In this document: piece after piece, positions 1 through 8,561 of the stretch
Layout: every line of letters starts with the position of its first letter
Numbering within the stretch: position 1 is the first letter of the stretch
Assembly: GCF_900099825.1 (NCBI RefSeq)
Contig: NZ_LT629693.1
Coordinates: 7,761,001-7,825,000 of the forward strand
Length of the DNA: 64,000 nt
Source of the DNA: Bradyrhizobium ottawaense
GTDB taxonomy: Bacteria; Pseudomonadota; Alphaproteobacteria; Rhizobiales; Xanthobacteraceae
Direction: 5' to 3'
The notes under the pieces: generated by a model
What the model was told of the DNA's origin: nothing
The model's input: only the letters and a program-made list of their open reading frames with translations
Databases searched by the model: none
Program-made: the position numbers and the translations under genes

Positions 1-2
1 TT

Positions 3-671
3 CAGATGGCCGGGCTGCTCGCCGTGACGGCGATACTGGGCGGCATGGCAACGGCCAGTGCCCAAACCGCACAGGCGCCGGCCGCGTTGAAAACGATTGG
101 TGCGCCGTCCACCGCAGCCAAGCCTGAGATCGTCCCCTCGCTGTTCGTGCTCAATTCCCGTGCGGCGACGTTGCAGGGCGAGACCCTGGTGCTGACGGGC
201 ATTGCCCCGAGCTCCATCATATTTGCCGACCGCCCGGTGCGATCCGCCGGCCATCAGCTCACCGCCGACGTCATCGCGGAATGGGGATCGGGCGACGACA
301 GCTTTACCAAGAATCCTCCTAATGCGACCTTGTCGGTATTCGGCAAGGATGGCGCGGTGAAGGACGCAGTCGTGGTGCTGAAGAACCCGAAGCTCGAGGG
401 CGACAAGCTGACGTTCACCGTTCAGACCCTCGAAGGGGATATTGCCGGCGCGGACGGCGGGGCAGCGCTGTTCATTGACATCATCGGCCGGCCGTTCACG
501 CCGATGTCGTTTGCCGGCGTCGCACGGCGTACGGCATTCCGGGGCGCGATGTATGCCGGTGCAGCCACCGCTGCCGCTTATGGCGCGGCTGCGTATGCTG
601 CGCCTTACGTCGCGCCATATCCGTACGCGCGGCCCGTGTGCGGCTACTACCCCTATCCGCCCTGTTACTGA
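3..671 (+). CDS. Secreted protein of unknown function, 5' end off the window
   Basis: The reading frame is open from the window edge to a stop at 671. The first Met in view (position 6) begins a hydrophobic stretch ending ATASAQ, which looks like the core and cleavage site of a signal peptide. It lacks the usual positively charged n-region, so the true start probably lies upstream of the window. The mature part (about 200 residues) has no domain I recognise. Its last 50 residues are rich in Ala, Tyr and Pro and contain a final pair of cysteines. I predict export to the periplasm or cell surface; function is unknown. Confidence 0.6.
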   Translation, partial: QMAGLLAVTAILGGMATASAQTAQAPAALKTIGAPSTAAKPEIVPSLFVLNSRAATLQGETLVLTGIAPSSIIFADRPVRSAGHQLTADVIAEWGSGDDSFTKNPPNATLSVFGKDGAVKDAVVVLKNPKLEGDKLTFTVQTLEGDIAGADGGAALFIDIIGRPFTPMSFAGVARRTAFRGAMYAGAATAAAYGAAAYAAPYVAPYPYARPVCGYYPYPPCY

Positions 672-776
672 GAACAGAGGAGGCGGGGAGGCGCATGTTT
701 CCCCGCTTTCAATCGATTTTCGTTTTCGGTCGATGACTCCACACAAAAAAGCCAGCCGGCAAAAATGGAGATTGCA

Positions 777-2207
777 ATGAATATCACGCGCCGTAGCCTT
801 GCGATGGGCGGCCTGAGCCTTCTCGCCAGCGCCTCGACGAGTTCCCTGAGCCGGGCCGAGTTCGGCGAGACCCTTGGTTTGGGTGAAGGCCTCGAAGATT
901 TCTGGCTCGCCACCGACGCCTATGTCTACGGCTATCCGCTCGTGACCATGGAAATGACGCGGCGCGTTTTCACCAACGTCCCGAAGGTCGAAACGATGCG
1001 CGGCCCGATGGGCCAGATCGTCAAGGTGAGGCAATATCCGAACGCATCCTATCGCGACGTCACCGCGCCCAACGCGGATACGCTCTACACCACCGGATTT
1101 TTCGATGTCGGCAAGGAGCCGTGGGTGCTCAGCATCCCCGATATGAAGGGCCGCTATGCCCTGCTGCCGATGCTGGACGGCTGGACCAACGTATTCCAGG
1201 TTCCCGGCAAGCGCACGACCGGCACCGGTGCGCAGACCTATGCCATCAGCGGACCAGGCTGGAAAGGTTCTTTGCCCGCCGGAGTCAAGGAATTGAAGTC
1301 ACCGACCAGCATGGTCTGGTTGCTCGGCCGCATCTATTGCACCGGCACGCCGGAAGACTACGCTGAAGTTCACAAGTTGCAGGACGAATTCAAGCTCGTT
1401 CCGCTGAGTTCCTACGGCAAGCCGTACACACCGCCCGAACACACGGTCGATCCGTCAATCGACATGAAGACGGCCGTGCGCGAGCAGGTCAACCGGATGG
1501 ACGCGGCTGCTTATTTCAAGCTGCTTTGCGAGTTGATGAAGACCAACCCTCCGGCTGCCGCGGACGCCGGCCAGATCGCCAGATTCGCAAAAATCGGCAT
1601 CGTGCCCGGCCAGGATTTCGACGCCAGCAAGCTGAAGGCGGATTTCCTCAAGCGGGTGCCGGAAGTGTCCTTCGATCGCATCATGCTCCAGTTCAAGGTC
1701 AACAAGGACATGAAGGACGAGAACGGCTGGACCTACACCACCAAGGGCGGCGTTTACGGTACCGAATATTTGTTCCGCGCGTTCTGCTGCGCAGTCGGGC
1801 TCGGAATGAACCGCCCACAAGACGCGATCTACCCGATCTCGCAGAAGGATGTCGAGGGGCGGACGTACAGTGGCGCCAACAAGTACGTCATGAAGTTTGC
1901 CAAGGGCGAGTTGCCACCTGCGCAGGGCTTCTGGTCACTGACGATGTACGACAAGGGATACTTCTTCGTGGAAAACCCGATCAACCGGTACTCCATCAGT
2001 GCACGGCAGAATCTGAAAGCGAACCCGGACGGATCGATCGATCTGTATCTGCAGAAGGACTCGCCGGGCAAGGACAGGGAATCGAACTGGCTACCTGCGC
2101 CAGCGGGCGATTTCATCCTGATGCTGCGCATGTATTGGCCGCAGGAGAAAACTCCTTCGATCATCAATGGCTCCTGGAAGATTCCGCCGGTGAAGAAAGT
2201 CGCCTGA
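777..2207 (+). CDS. DUF1254/DUF1214 domain exported protein
   Basis: This 476-residue protein has an N-terminal DUF1254 region (about residues 40-180, with the DAYVYGYPLV motif) and a C-terminal DUF1214 region (about 340-455, including FWSLTMYDKGYFFVENPINR). That is the standard architecture and length of this uncharacterised family. The N-terminus MNITRRSLAMGG plus a hydrophobic segment resembles a Tat or Sec signal, so the product is probably periplasmic. I chose the ATG at 777 over the in-frame ATG at 765 because GGAG at 767-770 sits six bases before it. The family has no established biochemical role. Confidence 0.85.
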   Translation: MNITRRSLAMGGLSLLASASTSSLSRAEFGETLGLGEGLEDFWLATDAYVYGYPLVTMEMTRRVFTNVPKVETMRGPMGQIVKVRQYPNASYRDVTAPNADTLYTTGFFDVGKEPWVLSIPDMKGRYALLPMLDGWTNVFQVPGKRTTGTGAQTYAISGPGWKGSLPAGVKELKSPTSMVWLLGRIYCTGTPEDYAEVHKLQDEFKLVPLSSYGKPYTPPEHTVDPSIDMKTAVREQVNRMDAAAYFKLLCELMKTNPPAAADAGQIARFAKIGIVPGQDFDASKLKADFLKRVPEVSFDRIMLQFKVNKDMKDENGWTYTTKGGVYGTEYLFRAFCCAVGLGMNRPQDAIYPISQKDVEGRTYSGANKYVMKFAKGELPPAQGFWSLTMYDKGYFFVENPINRYSISARQNLKANPDGSIDLYLQKDSPGKDRESNWLPAPAGDFILMLRMYWPQEKTPSIINGSWKIPPVKKVA

Positions 2208-2272
2208 CTCAATGACTACGTCGGCGCTTCGGCGCCGGCTTCAGCCACAACCAGGATGAATGGAGCGTGAAG

Positions 2273-2629
2273 ATGTACAGGTCCCTGATTTTCGCAACGG
2301 TGCTTACCACGACAATGATTCCAGCTGCTCGCGCCCAGGTCGATCTCAGCACCTATGCCGACGCCAACGGCTTCCTGAATGTGCAAGCGCTGACTTGCGC
2401 TCAACTCGCCGGGACCTGGCAAGGCGATGCCGACCGGCTGACGGCCTGGTATAGCGGGTGGTACAACGGGCTCGCTCGCAAGCATTATATGGATATCGTC
2501 AAATCAAAAGAGGCCGAGCACGAGATCATGGTCTATTGCAAGGCGAACCCTGGTCAATTGATCATCGAGGCGGTCGCCGTCGTGTTCAAGGACATGCGGG
2601 CGAAGCTGGGGATTGAAATGAAGCCCTGA
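2273..2629 (+). CDS. HdeA/HdeB-family small periplasmic protein
   Basis: The predicted 118-residue protein has a clear signal peptide (MYRSLIFATVL to AARAQ). The mature domain has the HdeA-family cysteine pair, one in ALTCAQL and one in VYCKANP, which would form the single disulfide. HdeA-type proteins are acid-activated periplasmic chaperones in enterics; in rhizobia most members are uncharacterised, so a chaperone role is inference. The start is the ATG at 2273, because GGAG at 2262-2265 is well spaced for it and too close to the GTG at 2267. It stands alone downstream of the DUF1254 gene. Confidence 0.75.
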   Translation: MYRSLIFATVLTTTMIPAARAQVDLSTYADANGFLNVQALTCAQLAGTWQGDADRLTAWYSGWYNGLARKHYMDIVKSKEAEHEIMVYCKANPGQLIIEAVAVVFKDMRAKLGIEMKP

Positions 2630-2827
2630 AATCCGGAGGTTTGCCGTTACAACAATCTGGGCGCCCTTTGCCACAGGGGCGGATTTTGCATAGTGCCAAA
2701 AGGACATCGGTGCAGAACTGCTGTTTGCAAGCCGCGCCTGGAACCAATCTGATCGCGGTTCGTATCTGATCTGGGACTACTTTTCTTGCCGAGCGGATAA
2801 CTGCAAACAGCCAATGATCGTTTCGTC

Positions 2828-3181
2828 ATGCGCACCATAGCTGTCGTCGATGACAATCCCAGCATGCTGCAAGGTCTAAATCGCCTTTTGTCGGCCCACG
2901 GATTCCACGTCAGAACGTTTGCATCGGCGGAGGCTTTTTTGGAGGCCGATGCCGGGTGCGAAGCGGATTGTTTGCTCCTGGATATTCACCTTGGCGGAAT
3001 CTCAGGCATCGACCTGCAACGGCAATTGATCGCGTCAGGTAGGGAATTACCGGTCATTATGATGACGGCCATCGATAATGAGATCACCCGGCAGGAGGCG
3101 TTCGACGCCGGTTGCGTTGCGTATTTGAAGAAGCCGTTTCTGTCGAAACTGCTGATCGATGCCATTGGAAGGATTCCCTGA
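2828..3181 (+). CDS. Single-domain response regulator (CheY/FixJ-receiver type)
   Basis: These 117 residues form one receiver domain with no output domain. Acidic residues Asp8 and Asp9 and the predicted phosphoacceptor Asp52 (LLLDIHLGG) are present, as are the MMTA segment and the conserved Lys in YLKKPF. The sequence resembles FixJ-type receivers. It ends 145 bases before the histidine kinase on the same strand, so the two probably form a pair. With no DNA-binding domain, it must act by protein contact or as a phosphate relay. Confidence 0.85.
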   Translation: MRTIAVVDDNPSMLQGLNRLLSAHGFHVRTFASAEAFLEADAGCEADCLLLDIHLGGISGIDLQRQLIASGRELPVIMMTAIDNEITRQEAFDAGCVAYLKKPFLSKLLIDAIGRIP

Positions 3182-3326
3182 GGAATCGAGCTCAATTTCT
3201 TAACGGTTGCAGGGAATTGTCGCGGAAGTTGATGCTTATAATTGTTCTCCCTGGCGCTGGGCAAGTCGAGTAGGATTAGGTTCTCGGTCACATTGTGACA
3301 TCTCGCGTAAACGGCCGCCCTATCGC

Positions 3327-5153
3327 ATGATAACTCGAATACTATTCAGCTCGGTCGTTCTGCTCCTGGCGATGACCGGTGCGGCGTTTTCCCAGCCAAA
3401 GCGGGTGCTGATCGTTCATTCTGTCGGCCGAGATTTTTCGCCGTGGGATGACTACGCACGAAAGATCCGCGAGGAGTTGAACCTTCAGTCGAAAGACCCG
3501 ATCGATATCTTCGAGGCCTCGCTGTCGACGGCCCGCTTCCCCGACGGGAATGAAGGCGCCTTTGTCAGCTATTTGAATGCGGTGTTTTCCGAACGCAAGC
3601 TCGACCTGATCATGACGATCGGCGGCCCCGCGGCACGATTCTTTCAGCAAAATCGTCAGCGGATTTTTCCTTCGATCCCGACCTTGTACGCTGCCGTCGC
3701 CCAGCAGATGTCTTCGAACGCACCGGCGACCGATGCAATGGTTTCGGTATCTGTCGATATATTGAGCACTCCCGACCAGATCCTGAAGTTGGTGGAGACG
3801 ACCAAGGTCTTCATCGTGATGGGAAGTTCTCCGATCGAGAAGCTATGGCTGGAGGAGATGCGCAAGCTGTTCCAACCGCTGACAAGCCGGCTCGAGATCA
3901 CTTATTCCAATGAACTGTCGCTGGAACAGATCCTTGAGCAGGTGGCTATCCTGCCACCCCGGACTTTCATCGTCTACGGGCAGATGTTGGTGGACGCCGC
4001 CGGCGTCGTGCACGAAGGCAATCGAGCCATAGACCGGATTCACGCGGTCGCCAATGCGCCAATCTTTTCTGAACAGGACGCGTTCTTCGGCCGAGGGATC
4101 ATCGGCGGCCGGATGACGAACATATCCGACGTCAGCCGACAGACCGCCGCAGTTGCCGTCCGCATTCTGGGCGGAGAGTCGCCGGGCAGCATCAAGACGC
4201 CTCCGATCCGCGCTGCATCGCCTAGATACGACTGGAGGGAGCTGAAGCGCTGGAACATCAGCGAAAGCCAATTGCCGCCAGGCAGTGAGGTCATGTTTCG
4301 CGTTCCGACTGTGTGGGAGCAGTACCGGCCGCAATTGACGGCTGTTACGGCAGCTATCCTGCTGCAGGCCGGCATCATTGCATTGCTGCTCGTTGAACGG
4401 CGGCGACGTCGTGTCGCCCAAGCCGAGGCTAACAGTCGTCGTCAGGAAGTGGTTCGCTTGAACCGCGTTACAACCGCCAGCGTTCTGTCGTCATCCATAG
4501 CGCACGAACTCAACCAACCGCTCGGAGCGATTTTGAGCAATACCGAAGCTGCGCAGGTGCTGCTGAAGGCGAATCCACCTGACGTTGCTCAGCTCGGCGA
4601 GATTCTTTCCGACATCGTCCGGGACGAACAACGGGCCAGCGACATCATCGGCGGGTTGCGAAATTTGCTGAATAACAGGACGGAATCCGATCTGCGAACG
4701 TTCGATTTGAACGAGTCCGTGCGGGACATCGTCAAAATTGTGTCTCCTGAAATTACAAGGCGGGGGGTGAACTTGCGTACCATTCTCACGCCCGAGCCGT
4801 TACGGGTGCGGTGTGATCCGATTCATCTGCAGCAAGTCCTCATGAACCTCGTGATGAATGGCGTGGATGCGATGGACAACGTGGTCCCGCGCAATCTTTC
4901 GATCCGGACGGCGCTGGCTGACGCTGATGGCATCGAAGTCCAGATATCCGACTCAGGAACGGGTATTCCCAACAACAAGCTGGCTAGCATCTTCAATGCA
5001 TTCGTCACAACGAAGCCGGAAGGGACGGGGCTGGGACTCCCAATCGCGCGAACGATCCTTGAAAGCTATGGCGGCGAGCTGTGGGCTGAGAACCGCACCC
5101 GGGGCGCGGTGTTTTCATTCCGACTGCCGTTGGATCGGTCTGTAGAGATCTAG
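3327..5153 (+). CDS. Sensor histidine kinase with periplasmic ABC-binding-protein-like sensor
   Basis: This 608-residue protein begins with a signal sequence (MITRILFSSVVLLLAM). It then has about 300 residues resembling the ABC-type substrate-binding fold of PF04392, and a transmembrane helix at about 335-358. The HisKA domain carries the phosphorylated His near residue 393 in IAHELNQPL. The HATPase has its N box (NLVMNGVDAM), DSGTGIP and GTGLGLPIA. It is presumably an inner-membrane kinase sensing a periplasmic ligand and signalling to the adjacent receiver. I start at ATG 3327 because the open frame upstream has no signal peptide or membrane segment and no homology that I recognise. Confidence 0.88.
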   Translation: MITRILFSSVVLLLAMTGAAFSQPKRVLIVHSVGRDFSPWDDYARKIREELNLQSKDPIDIFEASLSTARFPDGNEGAFVSYLNAVFSERKLDLIMTIGGPAARFFQQNRQRIFPSIPTLYAAVAQQMSSNAPATDAMVSVSVDILSTPDQILKLVETTKVFIVMGSSPIEKLWLEEMRKLFQPLTSRLEITYSNELSLEQILEQVAILPPRTFIVYGQMLVDAAGVVHEGNRAIDRIHAVANAPIFSEQDAFFGRGIIGGRMTNISDVSRQTAAVAVRILGGESPGSIKTPPIRAASPRYDWRELKRWNISESQLPPGSEVMFRVPTVWEQYRPQLTAVTAAILLQAGIIALLLVERRRRRVAQAEANSRRQEVVRLNRVTTASVLSSSIAHELNQPLGAILSNTEAAQVLLKANPPDVAQLGEILSDIVRDEQRASDIIGGLRNLLNNRTESDLRTFDLNESVRDIVKIVSPEITRRGVNLRTILTPEPLRVRCDPIHLQQVLMNLVMNGVDAMDNVVPRNLSIRTALADADGIEVQISDSGTGIPNNKLASIFNAFVTTKPEGTGLGLPIARTILESYGGELWAENRTRGAVFSFRLPLDRSVEI

Positions 5154-5354
5154 AGTTCTTGCCCTCGCGTTGATGCCGCAGGCTGGCGCTCCCGGCAGAA
5201 CCGGGTAATGCGCGCGTAGTCTTCACCTGCAATGAGGCAAAAGAGCCGCGTGCTGGCGGAGATATCCCAGCGTCGTTGGGTGCGCATTGGGTGCACGATG
5301 CCCGAACCCGGAAAATACCGGGTAGACGAAACCATATATAAGTCATTGATTTCA

Positions 5355-5430
5355 TGGTGAGCGCGGAGGGACTCGAACCCTCGACCCCATGATTAAAAGT
5401 CACGTACTCTACCGCCTGAGCTACGCGCTC
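5355..5430 (-). tRNA. tRNA-Lys (anticodon TTT), copy 1
   Basis: On the minus strand the sequence starts GAGCGCGTAGCTCAG, carries CTTTTAA in the anticodon loop (anticodon UUU, lysine) and GGTTCGAGTCC in the T arm. It ends in CGCGCTC, A and an encoded CCA (5357-5355). The seven-base acceptor stem pairs fully and the gene is 76 bases long. A near-identical copy lies at 9171-9246. Confidence 0.97.
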
Positions 5431-5658
5431 ACTCGCCGCGCCGTGAATATGACATTTGCTTCCAGCTAGACTGTAGCTAGATCAGTGCAGCGCCAAGCGT
5501 CGCGGCGGGCAAGGTGTTTGCGCAAGCCAATTGTTCGCACTGTCATTCTGGGCGGAGGTGTTGTGACGGGTCATCCGAGCATGCCCGAGTTCATCTGGGC
5601 AAGTTGGCGATTTCAACGGTTTTCTGAAGTCGCTTGAGCAATAGCTATGGAGGCGTAA

Positions 5659-6201
5659 TTGGCGGCTGGTGTTCGACCGTTCCCGTCGCAATGGGAGCGG
5701 CATATCGTCCTCGGGGATGGTTGGCGAATATTCGTCCGGCCGATCCGACCGGACGACGAGGATTTGATCCGCGATCATCTGGCTCATGTGAGCAAGGAGG
5801 ATTTGCGGCTTCGTTTCTTCGATTCGATCAAGGAGTTTTCGCATCAGTTCATCACAGGACTGATCGATCTCGACTACGCGCGCGCGATGGCGTTTGTCGC
5901 TATCGATGAAGCCACCAAAGAGCCGCTGGGGGTCGTGCGACTGCATGCCGACGCAATCCATGAGAGCGGCGAGTACGCGATTTTGCTGCGATCGGACCTC
6001 AAGGGCAGGGGGCTGGGCTGGTCCTTGATGCAATTGATCATCGAATACGCCAAATCAGAGGGTCTGAAGCGGATATCCGGACAAATACTCCAGGAAAATA
6101 CCGTGATGCTGAAAATGTGCCAGGAATTGGGATTCGAGATCTCGATCGATCCGCAAGATCGCGGCTTGCGCGATGTCACGCTGACTCTCGAAAGCCGTTA
6201 G
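5659..6201 (+). CDS. GNAT-family N-acetyltransferase
   Basis: A 180-residue single-domain GNAT. The acetyl-CoA-binding region is seen in AILLRSDLKGRGLGWSLMQL (about residues 105-124, R/Q-x-x-G-x-G/A type) and is followed by the typical C-terminal ELGFEI element. It resembles the acetyltransferase domain of Pat-type protein acetyltransferases. The start is a TTG at 5659, preceded by GGAGG at 5649-5653. It is the first gene inside the interval between the two tRNA-Lys genes. The substrate is unknown; a protein lysine is possible by analogy to Pat. Confidence 0.8.
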   Translation: MAAGVRPFPSQWERHIVLGDGWRIFVRPIRPDDEDLIRDHLAHVSKEDLRLRFFDSIKEFSHQFITGLIDLDYARAMAFVAIDEATKEPLGVVRLHADAIHESGEYAILLRSDLKGRGLGWSLMQLIIEYAKSEGLKRISGQILQENTVMLKMCQELGFEISIDPQDRGLRDVTLTLESR

Positions 6202-6215
6202 CCAGCGAGTTAGAC

Positions 6216-6299
6216 TACGGTGACAGTGCTTTCAATCATAGGTCTACGGGCGGCCCCGGAAACTCTTTGGCTCTCCAAATTAAATGCACTGTCACCGTA
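6216..6299. repeat. MITE-like palindromic element with 14-bp terminal inverted repeats
   Basis: TACGGTGACAGTGC at 6216-6229 is matched by its exact reverse complement at 6286-6299. The 56 bases between them have no open frame. The size and perfect ends fit a miniature non-autonomous element or a large REP-like hairpin. The terminal sequence reminds me of those next to REP-associated (Y1) transposases, but that is recall and untested. Confidence 0.55.
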
Positions 6300-6363
6300 A
6301 TTCCTTTTCTTGTCACTTCGTCTGCGCCATGATCAAAGAGTTAACTTTTGGGAGAGGCGGCAG

Positions 6364-6684
6364 GTGACGACCCGGTTGATGGATTGCCCCGACTGTGGAA
6401 GCAGGCTGTCTCGCTCGGCGCATCGCTGTCCGCAATGCGGAGCAACAGAGTTACACGGTCCCCCGCGACTTGGCCGCCGGGCACCGCGGATAATTGGAAT
6501 CGAGGGCAAAAACGACAGCACCCTCGTGATATGTTCGCTGACAGGCGGCGCGCTTGGCGGCTGCTACGGTTACGCCGTGAGTTCTGGCGCGATCAGCGCT
6601 GTAGTCTGGGCGCCGCTGTACGGATTACTAGGCCTAATGATCGGAGTGCCGCTCGCGTTCGCGATCAACCTAATGCGAGGGTAA
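6364..6684 (+). CDS. Small zinc-ribbon membrane protein
   Basis: About 106 residues. The N-terminus has a zinc ribbon (CPDC, then CPQC 11 residues later), followed by a basic linker. A glycine-rich hydrophobic half (about residues 55-103) probably forms two membrane helices. The layout recalls small zinc-ribbon membrane proteins of unknown role. The start may be GTG 6364 (GGAGAGG at 6351-6357) or ATG 6379, just before the first Cys pair. It lies in the variable inter-tRNA interval, after the palindromic element at 6216-6299. Confidence 0.6.
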   Translation: MTTRLMDCPDCGSRLSRSAHRCPQCGATELHGPPRLGRRAPRIIGIEGKNDSTLVICSLTGGALGGCYGYAVSSGAISAVVWAPLYGLLGLMIGVPLAFAINLMRG

Positions 6685-6877
6685 GAGCGGGTGCACGTAA
6701 CCTGATCGAGTCAACCTTGCAGGCCGCCGCCTTGGCGACGGCGGAAGATTACCTGGGCGTTGAGCCTGCCGAGCAAACGGCTGAGGCGTCATGAAGCGCC
6801 GGCGCCGATCGGTTAGTTAGAAAGCGCAACCGGCAGCGGATTGTGGCCCAGGCCAGACGAAGGCGGTAACAATCAAG

Positions 6878-6901
6878 GGCGCGAGGCTTCAGTCTCGCGC
6901 C
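6878..6901. repeat. Covarying stem-loop, copy 1
   Basis: GGCGCGAG and CTCGCGCC pair around the loop GCTTCAGT. The hairpin directly follows the stop codon of the minus-strand micro-gene at 6902-7048, so there it may act as a 3' stabiliser or terminator. Related hairpins lie at 7167, 7593 and 8866. Confidence 0.6.
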
Positions 6902-7048
6902 TCATTCGGGCTTCAGTACTGGAGCAAATCGTTCGGAAAATGTCGCTGCCTTTGCGTCCCGAGCTGCAGCAAGTGAGGACGAGATGAAGGCCTGAAAACC
7001 TGCAGCGGCGACTGCGATCAAAATGGCGCCGAAAATGAGAGTACGCAT
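6902..7048 (-). CDS. 48-residue single-pass membrane or secreted peptide
   Basis: On the minus strand, an ATG at 7048 preceded by GGGAG opens a 48-codon frame. The peptide starts MRTLIFGAILIAVAAAGFQA, a charged start and hydrophobic helix typical of a signal peptide or membrane anchor. It continues with an Ala/Ser-rich charged tail ending VLKPE. No family is recognised. Support comes from the ribosome site, the coherent membrane-type N-terminus and the hairpin immediately after the stop. It could still be a chance frame. Confidence 0.5.
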   Translation of the reverse strand: MRTLIFGAILIAVAAAGFQAFISSSLAAARDAKAATFSERFAPVLKPE

Positions 7049-7166
7049 TCCACGCTCCCTTATGGGCTTTTGACTGCGTCGAAGCTAAGACGGCTCTGTT
7101 TCAGGATTGCTTCGCGAGCTCAGGCAATGAGTTTCGTTCACGGCAGGGTGTTGGGGGGCCGGCATG

Positions 7167-7184
7167 GCGGGGCTTCGGTCCCGC
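7167..7184. repeat. Covarying stem-loop, copy 2
   Basis: GCGGG pairs with CCCGC around the loop GCTTCGGT. The stem is shorter than in the other three copies, but the loop core GCTTCGGT is shared. Confidence 0.5.
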
Positions 7185-7251
7185 GCCCTAAAGAGGCCGT
7201 CGCCAATTTCTATGCTGGCGCCCGCACCACACTTTGGCGGAGGAAATTAAG

Positions 7252-7557
7252 ATGCGAGATATAATCGAAGACAGAAGAGTCCTGAGGATGCAATTCGAGG
7301 CCTTCGCACACTATGAGGGACATGAGAGCGGAAAGCCCGAATCCGCATATTGTTTCGATGCATTGGCGGCCAGCGTCGACGACGTCTCGTCCGAATTGCT
7401 GGAGACTTATGTCGGACTGTTCCAGAAAACCGAACACCGGAAAATCGGCAGCGCCTTAAGGCAATCGATCCAACAGGGATTGTGGTCGCCCAAAAACGCG
7501 ACCGAATACATGCAGCGATTCATTGCGTTTGCATCTGGAACAGGGGCGTCCTCCTAA
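7252..7557 (+). CDS. Small hypothetical protein
   Basis: 101 residues, acidic at the N-terminus, predicted all-helical and soluble, with no domain I recognise. ATG 7252 has a strong ribosome site (GGAGGA, 7239-7244) seven bases upstream, so this start is preferred over the TTG at 7234. The gene is followed by a covarying stem-loop (7593-7612) and then a good intrinsic terminator (7620-7647), which supports it being transcribed alone. It lies in the inter-tRNA variable interval. Confidence 0.6.
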   Translation: MRDIIEDRRVLRMQFEAFAHYEGHESGKPESAYCFDALAASVDDVSSELLETYVGLFQKTEHRKIGSALRQSIQQGLWSPKNATEYMQRFIAFASGTGASS

Positions 7558-7592
7558 GGCATGCGAGACGGCTCAAGCGGTAACGCCAAGGG

Positions 7593-7612
7593 GCGCGGGC
7601 TCAGGTCCGCGC
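7593..7612. repeat. Covarying stem-loop, copy 3
   Basis: GCGCGG pairs with CCGCGC around the loop GCTCAGGT. It lies 35 bases after the stop of the gene at 7252-7557 and immediately upstream of an intrinsic terminator. Confidence 0.55.
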
Positions 7613-7619
7613 TCGCGAG

Positions 7620-7647
7620 CCCGCCGGTTCCACGCCGGCGGGTTTTT
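7620..7647 (+). terminator. Intrinsic terminator after the small gene at 7252-7557
   Basis: CCCGCCGG (7620-7627) pairs with CCGGCGGG (7635-7642) around a seven-base loop and is followed by TTTTT (7643-7647). It is the clearest intrinsic terminator in the inter-tRNA interval. Confidence 0.8.
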
Positions 7648-7907
7648 GCTTTTGTCGGGCGTGTTACCCGTTGATTATGCTGCTGCTGCCCTTCAAGGCG
7701 ATGCTCTTTGGCTGGGCCGGAAAATCTGGCCGCCCATTGCCGCTCGAACCTTCTCTCAAGGTCCAGAGGGATATCGCACATAACCAAAGCTCCGGGTTTG
7801 CTGTCGCCCCCCGGTCTCAAGACCTCAACGCGCGCGCTCCTTTAAAGGTCCGTCAAAGCGGCTACATACTTTCGGCATCAGCGTGACAACGGGATTAAGC
7901 AGCTCAA

Positions 7908-8090
7908 TCAGTCCGCTGGAAGCTGGTCGAACTTCTGCGACGGGTATCGGCACCCGTCCGGCGCGGTAATCTCAATTTCCCGACAGCCGTCTTCAGCCAG
8001 CTCTGCAGCCTTTTTCCGGGCCGCGGCGGCTGTTTCGCGCCGAAAGGTGATGCTGCCCGAAGTATCCGTTCCTGTGATCAAAAATCGCAT
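7908..8090 (-). CDS. Small conserved-looking hypothetical protein
   Basis: 60 residues starting MRFLITGTDTSG, with an Ala/Lys-rich helix (TAAAARKKAAELAEDGC) and a C-terminal strand region containing ITAPDGCRYPSQKFDQL. I recall similar short proteins with an ITGTD-to-FDQL frame in Bradyrhizobium annotations, with no assigned function. The start at 8090 is favoured because GGGG lies about eight bases upstream on the minus strand; an in-frame ATG four codons earlier (8102) is the alternative. Confidence 0.6.
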   Translation of the reverse strand: MRFLITGTDTSGSITFRRETAAAARKKAAELAEDGCREIEITAPDGCRYPSQKFDQLPAD

Positions 8091-8561
8091 GGGCGACCCC
8101 ATAGGAGGCCACTAAAAACCCGACGTCGGCTCCGTTACCCAGACGGGCGACGAGGCACGGTGCAATTACAGATTAGACGAATGCGAAAGCCAACAAACCA
8201 GAGCAAAGCATGACGACGCCGGCCAAGGCGAAGAAACGTTCCGCAGCGAGGAAACCTTTGGAAGCGAATTCATCCCGCATGGTACACCGCCTATCGCGCG
8301 CCCCCGCTCAAACGGAACGACCAACCCGCCGCATAGTCAAAGAGTTTTCCTGCCAAATACCAATTTCGACGCTGGCTGATGATTTCATGCAACACCCGTC
8401 CCGGGCGCTGTGACGGCCTGGAGTTGCTTACGCCGTCGCGCCTCGCGGGCCATCCCTGCGCTGGCGCCGGCGGGCCGGCCCATGGCAGCCCGCAGAATTT
8501 GGACTCACCAGCGGGCTTGCTGGAGTCGTGCAAGCCATAGTCTGGAGGTCCACGCTGCCGG

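Noticed and set aside
3207..3326. Longer start for the histidine kinase
   Set aside because: The 40 extra residues have no family character and would bury the signal peptide that begins at 3327.
5150..5335. 61-codon minus-strand frame after the kinase
   Set aside because: No ribosome site or domain. I see no gene in 5154-5354 or 5431-5658 apart from the tRNA-Lys between them.
7671..7886. 71-codon plus-strand frame after the terminator
   Set aside because: It starts with TTG without a ribosome site, and only the first 15 residues look protein-like.
8210..8413. 67-codon plus-strand frame (MTTPAKAKKRSAARK)
   Set aside because: The ribosome site is weak, no structure or family is recognisable, and similar random frames lie on the opposite strand. 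Coding is possible but unsupported.
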